This document shows, one piece after another, positions 8,670 to 15,834 of a stretch of 64,000 nucleotides of DNA. Position numbers and translations under genes: made by a program. The notes under the pieces were generated by a model. That model ran no database searches, had not been told where the DNA came from, and saw nothing but the letters and a program-made list of their open reading frames with translations. Source of the stretch: UBA4660 sp002405435 (lineage in GTDB: Bacteria; Bacteroidota; Bacteroidia; Flavobacteriales_D; Sanyastnellaceae); NCBI GenBank assembly GCA_036747335.1, contig DAIOCL010000002.1:1-64000 (forward strand). Direction: 5' to 3'. Numbering within the stretch: the first letter of the stretch is position 1; every line of letters starts with the position of its first letter.

Positions 8670-9398
8670 CTACCGCACCTGCTTTTTGTAATAATCCTCC
8701 GAATAACTTTTGGTTTCTATCACCACCACACCGCCGGTGCAGTCACCGTAGCGCGCCGGGAGCCCTCCGGTGTACACCGTGACGCTGGAAAGCGCGCTGG
8801 TGGGAATGTTGGGTACATTCTCTCTGATCTTGATTCCGTCGAGAAACCAAAGGGTGCTTCCATTGCGGCTTCCCCTGAAGTAAAGCTCCGTTCCGCGCGA
8901 ATCGGTTTTGATATCGCTGGCCATATCCTTGATGGCCCCCCTTATGCCTCCCCCCTTGAAGGAAGACATGTTTTTCAGTTGGTCGTAGCGCAATGTCACC
9001 TGGGTGCCTCCGTCTGGTCTGATCAGCGGATCCAGGTCGGCCGTCACGACCAGACCGGGGTTGGGCAGCACCTCATCTTCGGTCATGACGATGCTCAGGC
9101 GCGAAATCTGCCCCCCATAAATCACCACACTCTCCCGCACCCATTTTTGCAGGCCCAACATTTCGCATCGCACTGTGTAGCGCCCGGGCGGCAGCGGCTT
9201 GATCCGGAACCGTCCGTCTGCGTCTGTGAACGTGCCCCTGACCACAACCCCATCAAAGGCAGTGACTGCTGCCATTTCGAGCGGAGTGCCGTCATCAAAT
9301 GCGACGGTGCCGTGGAGTTCCCCGAATTCCTGAGCCCCCGCAAGGCCAGACAGGGAGATGGCCGCCACAAGGAGCAGGTGGTGAATTGACTTTCTCAT
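8670..9398 (-). CDS. Short protein with carboxypeptidase-like domain and TonB-receptor plug, no barrel
   Basis: This 242-residue exported protein has a signal peptide MRKSIHHLLLVAAISLSGLAGAQ. Residues ~27-108 form a carboxypeptidase-regulatory-like beta domain (GELHGTVAFDDGTPLEMAAV ... TFTDADGRFRIKPLPPGRY). Residues ~125-235 match a TonB-dependent receptor plug (IRGAIKDMASDI, ELYFRGSRNGSTLWFLDGIKI, VYTGGLPARYGDCTGGVVVI). It then stops at 8670, where a SusC-type receptor would continue into a ~600-residue barrel. Only 49 bp separate it from the sigma gene, so no barrel is hidden behind a frameshift. It may be a free-standing periplasmic plug or adaptor. Function is not known to me. Confidence 0.85.
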   Translation of the reverse strand: MRKSIHHLLLVAAISLSGLAGAQEFGELHGTVAFDDGTPLEMAAVTAFDGVVVRGTFTDADGRFRIKPLPPGRYTVRCEMLGLQKWVRESVVIYGGQISRLSIVMTEDEVLPNPGLVVTADLDPLIRPDGGTQVTLRYDQLKNMSSFKGGGIRGAIKDMASDIKTDSRGTELYFRGSRNGSTLWFLDGIKIRENVPNIPTSALSSVTVYTGGLPARYGDCTGGVVVIETKSYSEDYYKKQVR

Positions 9399-9493
9399 AG
9401 GTTTTTTTCAGGATAGATGCCCGCCGGGCAGAATTTCCATACCGGCAGCACCGCTTTTTTTGCCAGAGACCGGCGGCAGCCGGGTACCGACGC

Positions 9494-10744
9494 TCAGCGC
9501 TTTTTGAGCCAGAGAGCCGGATTCTGAGGCACACCACCTTCCGGGGTTACCTTCCATAACTCGAAATGAAGCACTACCTGCTCGCCGTCGTCAAGCACGC
9601 TGCCAATACTCTGCTTGGCGGTAATGCGGTCGCCGCTCTTTACCGAAACGGTGGAAAGACCCGAGTACACGGTCTTGTAGTTGCCATGGGTAATGATGAC
9701 GTTTTGGCCCGCTCCGGGAATACTGAACACACTGGTTACCGTGCCGGAGAATACGGCCAGTGCCTGTGTATTTTTTTCTGTGGTGAAGTCAACCCCATTG
9801 TTGTTGATGTAGGTGTTTTCAACGACAGGATGGGGCTGTTTGCCGAATGAGGTCGTGATGATACCGGAACCCACCGGCCAGGGCAGGGCTCCGCGGTTTT
9901 TTTCAAAATCTGCATTGAGGATCTTCGCCTCAGGTGCCAGTTCGATCGTCTTTGCTGTAGAACCTCCGGCAGCGGGCTTAACCGATTTTTCCATCTCCTT
10001 GCGGATGATCTCTTCAATCTTCGCTGTGAGCGCCTTGCGGTCGGCCTCATGTTTCTTCTGCTGTTCGCGCAACTTTTTCTCCTCTGTCTTGAGGAGGGTG
10101 AGTTTTTGTTGCTTCTTGTTCCTGTCGGATGCGATCTGGGATTTTTCCCGCTCTTTCTCTCCGGCCAGCCGCGTCTTCTCCTGCATGTCGGCTTGGAGGG
10201 CCTTGACACTCTCTTCCAGCTTGCGCTGTGTTTCGGCTATAAGCGCAAGCTGCTCATTACGCACCTCGGCATAGTGACTGGTCATTTTCATTCGCTTGAC
10301 CGCCTGGTTAAAATCGTCGGCACTCAGAATAAAGACAAGCTGGTCGTAGGCCGACCGGTTTTTGTATGCACTCAGTATCATCTGGGCATATTCTTCCTTC
10401 AGCTGCGTTACCTGTTCGCCCAGCGCCGCTATGACCGCTTCCCGGCGCCCAATTTCCGATTCGATTCCAGAAATATCCTGTTGGATGTTCTTTAGCAAAT
10501 CCTCGCGAAACTGTATCTGTTGTTGAATGACCTGAATCTGATTCAACGTGTTCTTCTGTTCACTCTCGCTCTGGTTGATCAGTTTTTTGGTGGTCTCGAT
10601 TTTCTTATTCAGGTCGTCGCGCTGTTTTTGAAGTTCCTTTTTGTTTTGGCCGGTCACGCACGCCGGAGCCAGCAGCAGGAACAAGCCAAATACCATCGCA
10701 AAAAGGCGTGGCAACAGGGTGTCGTTGGGGTTATCGGGAAGCAT
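9494..10744 (-). CDS. EnvC-like murein hydrolase activator with degenerate LytM domain
   Basis: This 416-residue exported protein has a hydrophobic signal (RLFAMVFGLFLLLAPACVTG), a long coiled coil at about residues 35-260 (KKELQKQRDDLNKKIETTKK and onward), and a C-terminal LytM/M23 domain at about 300-416. Active M23 enzymes use HxGxD and HxH zinc ligands. Here the first reads NNGVD and the last VLHFE, so two ligands are replaced. This fits EnvC, which activates amidases rather than cutting peptidoglycan itself. I chose the ATG at 10744 over 10813 or 10696 because it keeps an arginine before the hydrophobic core. It is the last gene of the envelope operon, 75 bp after DUF4292. Confidence 0.88.
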   Translation of the reverse strand: MLPDNPNDTLLPRLFAMVFGLFLLLAPACVTGQNKKELQKQRDDLNKKIETTKKLINQSESEQKNTLNQIQVIQQQIQFREDLLKNIQQDISGIESEIGRREAVIAALGEQVTQLKEEYAQMILSAYKNRSAYDQLVFILSADDFNQAVKRMKMTSHYAEVRNEQLALIAETQRKLEESVKALQADMQEKTRLAGEKEREKSQIASDRNKKQQKLTLLKTEEKKLREQQKKHEADRKALTAKIEEIIRKEMEKSVKPAAGGSTAKTIELAPEAKILNADFEKNRGALPWPVGSGIITTSFGKQPHPVVENTYINNNGVDFTTEKNTQALAVFSGTVTSVFSIPGAGQNVIITHGNYKTVYSGLSTVSVKSGDRITAKQSIGSVLDDGEQVVLHFELWKVTPEGGVPQNPALWLKKR

Positions 10745-10819
10745 ATATGCCTGAGCGCTCAAAACTATGGTGCCTGCAGACGGGAACGGACAACGGCAGC
10801 CGATGTTGTCCACAGGCCG

Positions 10820-11770
10820 TTATGGATTGCTCCGGCGATCAAAACCTTCAGGAATCTCATATTCCAGTTCGTAGGGCTTTCCGACGGCAATGCGGTCAAT
10901 CTTGAAATTCAGCTCACTGATCTGGTGCCAATCCAGTATACGCAATGTGCCCCGTGAGGGATAGTACTGGCCCTCCGACTCTAGAAAATCACTGTACTCG
11001 ATTTCAATGGTGCGCTTGTTGAGCAGGTCATTGAATACGCTTTTAACCAGTCGGAAATACTGGCCATCGAGCCAATAGCGAGAGATGACGAGGTCTTCTT
11101 CGTCTACTTTTTCGACGGCGCGCTGGTACCTGCGGTCAGCCGGGTTGTAGGCAATGGTGTCGACATCCTCCATGCGCCGGTCATCGACCCCCACGGCCAT
11201 CTTTACCTTCCTTCTGTAACGCGAGGTAAGCAGGTACTTGTCGTCGTCAATTTCCGACCTGAACTTGCCCTCGTCTTTCTCCAGGCCGATGGCATTGCCC
11301 ACGAGAATATCCTGCAGCATATCAAAGTCGATGTTGGTCTTTATCACCTCATTGACCACCTCGAAGTTGCCCTCGTAATAGTATTTGTTTTCAGGAATCT
11401 TCGAGACATAGCGCACCGAGTCGGGCGTAATCAGCAACCGCAACATCTCGATGCCCAGGGCAGGTGACAAGGAAATCCAGACTACACTATCGCGCCTCAT
11501 GCGCACGGTAGCCTTGAATTCCTGCGTTTCACCGAGCGTTTTCAGTTCGGCGTCCATCTTCATGCCGACCCAGTCATATACAAAGGCATTGCGCTCATAG
11601 CGTTTGAGCAGGTATCCGGGACTCTTGTCGCGCAGGGGTTCAGCGGTAACCTGAACTGTTTTTTTTGCACCACAGGCGCTCAGAATCAGCACACCGGGCA
11701 GCAGCCATGAAAATGGCACCAGCCTTCCAAATGCCTGCTTCAGGCTCTTTAGAAATTCAGACCTGGCCAT
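10820..11770 (-). CDS. DUF4292 lipoprotein
   Basis: This 316-residue predicted lipoprotein has a signal ending in the lipobox LSAC (GVLILSACGAKK). The mature part is a beta-rich domain with DSVVWISLSPALGIEMLRLLITPDSVRY and NKYYYEGNFEVVNEVI, typical of DUF4292. That family is distantly related in fold to LolA/LolB-like lipoprotein carriers, so a role in moving lipids or lipoproteins is possible but unproven. I chose ATG 11770 because the signal begins there and it lies 10 bp after the TPR gene's stop; the longer frame to 11866 would overlap that gene heavily. It belongs to the same operon as the flanking TPR and EnvC-like genes. Confidence 0.85.
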   Translation of the reverse strand: MARSEFLKSLKQAFGRLVPFSWLLPGVLILSACGAKKTVQVTAEPLRDKSPGYLLKRYERNAFVYDWVGMKMDAELKTLGETQEFKATVRMRRDSVVWISLSPALGIEMLRLLITPDSVRYVSKIPENKYYYEGNFEVVNEVIKTNIDFDMLQDILVGNAIGLEKDEGKFRSEIDDDKYLLTSRYRRKVKMAVGVDDRRMEDVDTIAYNPADRRYQRAVEKVDEEDLVISRYWLDGQYFRLVKSVFNDLLNKRTIEIEYSDFLESEGQYYPSRGTLRILDWHQISELNFKIDRIAVGKPYELEYEIPEGFDRRSNP

Positions 11771-11780
11771 TGACCGCAAT

Positions 11781-13511
11781 TCAGTTCTCAAGGCGCCGTG
11801 TAGAAATTTTCTTATCGAGGTCAGGTGAAACCGCACCGAGCGCACGCGCCGCCTTCCATTGCTCAACGGCCTGTTCTTCCCTTCCGTTGCGAAACAGGAT
11901 GTCTCCGTAATGCTCGGTCAATTCGGCATCTGGTGGATTCATCATCGCTATGGCCTTTTCAATTTCTGCCAGTGCGCGTGCAAACTGTCCCTGCCGGTAT
12001 AGGATCCAGGCGTAGGTGTCGGTAAACGCTACGCTACCGGGCATAAGTTCCATGGCACGCGTAACCATTTGAAGGGCCTTGTCGAGGTTTTCACCCCTCA
12101 TGCTGAGAAAATACGCATGGTTATTCAGCACGCGCGGATTGTCGGGGTTGACATTGAGCGCTTCTTCCATGGCCTGGTCGCACAGGAGGTATTGTTGCGC
12201 ACGGTGGTAGGCCTCTCCCAATGCCAGTAAAAACTGAATCAGCATAGCGTCGTCGAGTATGACCAGGTCCTTGCCTGTGCGCAGCGACTCAATCGCCTTG
12301 CTATAGCTGCCCAGTTTGATGTGCGCCAGACCATTGTAGTAGTAAAACTCAGGCAGTAGCGAAAAGAGGGTTATGGCGCGGGCACTTTCTGTTTCCATGG
12401 CAGCATAATCACGCAGCTCATTGTCTATGATGAGCACCTGCTGCCAGATAATGTTTTTGGCCGGGTCGAGCGCAACCGCCTTGCGGTATTTTTCCCTTGC
12501 CTCGGCAAGTTTGTTGTCGCGGTAGAGAAAGTCACCATACATGCTGAAGGCCTTGGCCTCTCCGGGGTGGGTCTCAACCGTGCTGTTGAGCAACTCATAC
12601 GCAACCGGTAGTTGGGTTGGATCGAAATCGGTGAGCGAGAAATACCTGAGCAGCATACCTATTTTCTGGTCTATGGAAACATCCGGAGCCCGGAAGGCCA
12701 GTTTAAGTTCTTCAAGCGACCTGGCTTCCTCTCCAGATGCAGCATAGTATTCCGACAGCTGCATGTGCACCTGACCGTCTTCCGGGTTGTTGAGCCTGAG
12801 CTGCTCGAGCGCATACACGGCCTTGTCGCTGCGTCCGATCTGCTGATAAAATTGTGCACACATGCCCCAGTAGCGCGGATCCTGCGGAAAGGCACGGGCC
12901 AGTTTTTCCAGTTCCATCCCGGCTTTCTCCGCGTCGTTGAGCCTTAGGTAAAGCTGATGTTTCTGAAGCGAAATTTCCGGGGTTATACCATCTGACTTCT
13001 CCAGTTCATTAATGACAGCAATGGACTCCTGCAACCTTCCGGCCCTGAGCAATACGTCGGCCTGGGCGAAAATGACTTCGGGGTCAAGCGGATTAAGTTT
13101 CCTCACCGCAGCGTACTCCTTCGCGGCCAGTTCCCATTTTCCCTCGGCCTCGTAAAGTTCGCCCATCATGCGGTGGTACCACGGGTTGTCTTCATCAGCG
13201 TCAAGGGCAGCGCGCAAATGTTGGGTAGCCCCGGTGTAGTTGCTCGAGGCGGTATCCAGCCTGGCTAGTTCGTAATGCACCGCGGAATTTTTAGGATCAA
13301 GACCAAGGCAGGCCTCAAAAGCCGTGTAAGCCTTGTCGGGTTGACCGAGTGCCAGGGCGGTCTGTCCTTCAAAAAAACGGTCTGAAAACCGCGTGTCGGG
13401 CGGACGGTCCTGCTGTGCTTCTGCCGGAATGGTTCCTGCAGCATCCTCATGCGCTTTACAGGCTGCAAGCACGGCGCAGGCGAACAGGAGATATGTAAGG
13501 TTTCTTATCAC
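11781..13511 (-). CDS. TPR-repeat lipoprotein
   Basis: This 576-residue lipoprotein has a signal LLFACAVLAACKAH with lipobox LAAC. The rest is an almost continuous array of tetratricopeptide repeats (for example PDKAYTAFEACLGLDPKNSAVHYELARLD, WELAAKEYAAVRKLNPLDPEVIFAQADVL cut to their cores), probably twelve or more. Such proteins act as scaffolds for envelope complexes. It starts 3 bp after the stop of the nucleotidyltransferase gene and is followed by DUF4292 after 10 bp. I recall this order (nucleotidyltransferase, TPR, DUF4292, EnvC-like) from many Bacteroidota, which suggests one envelope-assembly unit. The exact partner is not visible. Confidence 0.88.
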   Translation of the reverse strand: MIRNLTYLLFACAVLAACKAHEDAAGTIPAEAQQDRPPDTRFSDRFFEGQTALALGQPDKAYTAFEACLGLDPKNSAVHYELARLDTASSNYTGATQHLRAALDADEDNPWYHRMMGELYEAEGKWELAAKEYAAVRKLNPLDPEVIFAQADVLLRAGRLQESIAVINELEKSDGITPEISLQKHQLYLRLNDAEKAGMELEKLARAFPQDPRYWGMCAQFYQQIGRSDKAVYALEQLRLNNPEDGQVHMQLSEYYAASGEEARSLEELKLAFRAPDVSIDQKIGMLLRYFSLTDFDPTQLPVAYELLNSTVETHPGEAKAFSMYGDFLYRDNKLAEAREKYRKAVALDPAKNIIWQQVLIIDNELRDYAAMETESARAITLFSLLPEFYYYNGLAHIKLGSYSKAIESLRTGKDLVILDDAMLIQFLLALGEAYHRAQQYLLCDQAMEEALNVNPDNPRVLNNHAYFLSMRGENLDKALQMVTRAMELMPGSVAFTDTYAWILYRQGQFARALAEIEKAIAMMNPPDAELTEHYGDILFRNGREEQAVEQWKAARALGAVSPDLDKKISTRRLEN

Positions 13512-13514
13512 TTC

Positions 13515-14516
13515 CTATTTAAGTGTCGAATAATCACCCAGGCTGAGGCTGGTGGCTTCGCCCGTGAACTCGACAAAGCTACCAATCATTGAGCGGTGCA
13601 GGCGGGCATCCCTGATCTTTGTATTGTGCTGGATGATGGAATGTGCTACCTCGCAGTTCTCCAGTGAGCACCCGTCGCCGACCGAAACACAAGGACCGAT
13701 GGTGGTATTCACGAGTTTCACATTTCGCCCGATATAGCACGGGGCAATTACCCGGCTGTTGACCAGCTGAAGGTCTTCCGATACGCCTGCGCGGTCTCCC
13801 AAATAATTCAGCACACTCGTATTGGTATCCACCATGGCTTCCTTGTTTCCGCAGTCCATCCAAAGATCAACGGCGCCGGGTACAAACTTCGCGCCCTGTT
13901 TCATCATGTTGCGCAGGGCATCGGGCAACTGGTATTCGCCCTGGTTTCTGATGTTGTGCGTGATGAGGTAATCAAGTTCACGCCTGAGCCAGGCTCCATC
14001 GCGGAAGTAGTAGATGCCAATCATGGCCAGGTCTGAAACAAACTCCTGGGGTTTTTCGCGGAATTCCGTAATCGCTCCCTGTTCATCGACGATTACCACG
14101 CCAAATGCGCGGGGGTCCTCGATCTTCTGCACCCATAGCACACCATCCCGATGGGTGTCGAGCACAAAATCAGCCCGAAACAGGGTATCGGCAAAGGCCA
14201 CCGTAACCGGTCCGTCAAGCACTTCAGCGGCACAGCGGATGGCGTGGGCCGTGCCGAGCGGTTCGTCCTGATAATGGATGGATCCGCGGGCTCCCAGCCG
14301 CTCTGCTACATCGAGCAGGTGCTGTTCGGCCTCTGTCCCGAAGCGGCCGGTGACGTAGGCGATTTCCTCGACTTTCTGCGCGCTGACGGCCACAATATCT
14401 TCCACAAGCCGCTCGACTATAGGTTTTCCGGCAATCGGCAACAGGGGCTTCGGTGTCAGCAACGTATGCGGCCTCAACCTTTTTCCGGCGCCGGCCATGG
14501 GAACAATTATTTTCAT
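13515..14516 (-). CDS. Sugar-phosphate nucleotidyltransferase with left-handed beta-helix
   Basis: This 333-residue enzyme joins a sugar-1-phosphate to a nucleotide. The N-terminus carries the signature MAGAGKRLRPHTLLTPKPLLPIAGKPI, with the nucleotide-binding loop and the catalytic arginine/lysine pattern. A middle EYQLPDALRNMM segment fits glucose-1-phosphate thymidylyl/uridylyltransferase relatives. The C-terminal ~80 residues (NSRVIAPCYIGRNVKLVNTT, IGPCVSVGDGCSLENCEV) form hexapeptide repeats of a left-handed beta-helix. The donor and sugar cannot be assigned from sequence alone. It lies in the envelope operon between dut (24 bp away) and the TPR gene (3 bp). Confidence 0.9.
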   Translation of the reverse strand: MKIIVPMAGAGKRLRPHTLLTPKPLLPIAGKPIVERLVEDIVAVSAQKVEEIAYVTGRFGTEAEQHLLDVAERLGARGSIHYQDEPLGTAHAIRCAAEVLDGPVTVAFADTLFRADFVLDTHRDGVLWVQKIEDPRAFGVVIVDEQGAITEFREKPQEFVSDLAMIGIYYFRDGAWLRRELDYLITHNIRNQGEYQLPDALRNMMKQGAKFVPGAVDLWMDCGNKEAMVDTNTSVLNYLGDRAGVSEDLQLVNSRVIAPCYIGRNVKLVNTTIGPCVSVGDGCSLENCEVAHSIIQHNTKIRDARLHRSMIGSFVEFTGEATSLSLGDYSTLK

Positions 14517-14540
14517 CGGTGTTTGTGTATTGCGGCGTTG

Positions 14541-14987
14541 TCAGCGCAGGCCGGTACTTCCGAACCCTCCTGCACCCCGCCCGCTTTCTTCCAGTGAACT
14601 GACTTCTGTCACCGCCATATGGCTGTATGCTGTCACCACCAGCTGGGCGATGCGGTCTCCATCGTGCAGGGTGACGGGTGTATCTGATAAATTGATCAGG
14701 ATGACTTTTACTTCACCCCGGTAGTCGGCATCAATGGTGCCAGGCGCATTGAGCACCGTAATACCCTGCTTCCATGCAAGGCCGCTGCGGGGCCTCACCT
14801 GCGCCTCATGCCCTTCCGGCAGCTGAATGAACAGTCCGGTAGGCACCATGACGCGCTGCAGGGGCTGTATGTCCAGCGACTGCGCAAGATGGGCGCGCAG
14901 GTCAAGTCCGGCGCTGTGTGCCGTTTCATAGGCAGGCAGCGGATGCCGGCTTTTGTTGACGATGAGCAGGGCGGCAGAGCGGCTCAT
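14541..14987 (-). CDS. dut: dUTP diphosphatase
   Basis: This enzyme hydrolyses dUTP to dUMP, keeping uracil out of DNA and feeding dTMP synthesis. The 148-residue protein has all trimeric dUTPase motifs in order: SAGLDLRA (motif 1), RPRSGLAWKQGI (motif 2), NAPGTIDADYRGEVKVILIN (motif 3), DGDRIAQLVV (motif 4) and the C-terminal GRGAGGFGSTG (motif 5). Length is normal for the family. Its start overlaps the crotonase stop by 4 bp (14984-14987), indicating translational coupling. Confidence 0.97.
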   Translation of the reverse strand: MSRSAALLIVNKSRHPLPAYETAHSAGLDLRAHLAQSLDIQPLQRVMVPTGLFIQLPEGHEAQVRPRSGLAWKQGITVLNAPGTIDADYRGEVKVILINLSDTPVTLHDGDRIAQLVVTAYSHMAVTEVSSLEESGRGAGGFGSTGLR

Positions 14988-15766
14988 TTTCCTGTAAACT
15001 CGGGTTTGCGTTTTTCCAGAAAGGCCGCTACGCCTTCGCGCTGGTCGGCCGTACCAAATACCCGCCCAAACTCCCTGATCTCCGCTTCCATGCCCTTGCG
15101 CTGAAAGTCAGATCCCACCGCAATCGCCCGCAGGGCCGCCTGGATGGCACGGGGAGAGCACCGGACGATTTTCGCTGCCATATCACGGCACTTGTCCATG
15201 AGCTCGCCCGCAGGCACGACATAGTTGACAATACCCCACTGCAGGGCCTCAGCGGCGGTAATCATACCGGCGTGGGTGATCATTTCAATGGCCTTTACCT
15301 TGCCGGCCAGGAGCATCAGCCGCTGGGTACCCACGTATCCCGGAATCACACCCAGGCTGGTCTCAGGCAGTCCGAGGCGGGCATTCTCAGAGGCTACACG
15401 CATGTGACAGGCCAGCGCAAGTTCGAGTCCACCACCCAGGGCAAAGCCATTGATGGCAGCAATGACCGGCTTCGACATCCTGTCTACAAAATCAAAAAGG
15501 AGTTTGTGCCCGGTGGCACTCAACAGGGTCGCCTCCTCCACATTAAAGTTTGCAAATTCCTTGATGTCTGCACCCGCCACAAAAGCCTTGTCTCCTGCAC
15601 CGGTAATGATGATGCAGCGCACAGCCTCATTCGCGTCGGCCAGCGCCAGGGCCTTGTTGAGTTCTTCAATGGTGGCGCGGTTCAGCGCGTTCAACTGCTC
15701 GGGACGCCGGATGGTGAGCGTGAGCACATGGTCTTGCAGGTCCTGCGCAACAAATTGATAAGGCAT
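14984..15766 (-). CDS. Enoyl-CoA hydratase/isomerase (crotonase)
   Basis: This 260-residue crotonase hydrates 2-enoyl-CoA thioesters in fatty-acid or amino-acid degradation. Both oxyanion-hole segments are visible (KAFVAGADIKEF and INGFALGGGLELALACHMRVAS). The two catalytic acidic residues expected for hydratases fall in the ARLGLPETSLGVIPG region. ATG 15766 (MPYQF) is preferred to 15796 because a -7 box ends 15 nt upstream and the resulting length is the family norm. It is the first gene of the long minus-strand operon ending in the EnvC-like gene. The metabolic gene may simply donate the promoter. The specific acyl substrate is not known. Confidence 0.92.
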   Translation of the reverse strand: MPYQFVAQDLQDHVLTLTIRRPEQLNALNRATIEELNKALALADANEAVRCIIITGAGDKAFVAGADIKEFANFNVEEATLLSATGHKLLFDFVDRMSKPVIAAINGFALGGGLELALACHMRVASENARLGLPETSLGVIPGYVGTQRLMLLAGKVKAIEMITHAGMITAAEALQWGIVNYVVPAGELMDKCRDMAAKIVRCSPRAIQAALRAIAVGSDFQRKGMEAEIREFGRVFGTADQREGVAAFLEKRKPEFTGK

Positions 15767-15781
15767 ATACTTATTTTTTCG

Positions 15782-15789
15782 CGAAGGTA
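15782..15789 (-). promoter_or_regulatory. -7 box for the crotonase/envelope operon
   Basis: Reads TACCTTCG on the minus strand, 15 nt before the ATG at 15766. It lies inside the longer frame to 15796, which argues against that start. Confidence 0.6.
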
Positions 15790-15834
15790 ATTTCAACCCG
15801 CTAACGATACCCCGTTTGTTCGCATTTTGCCGCT

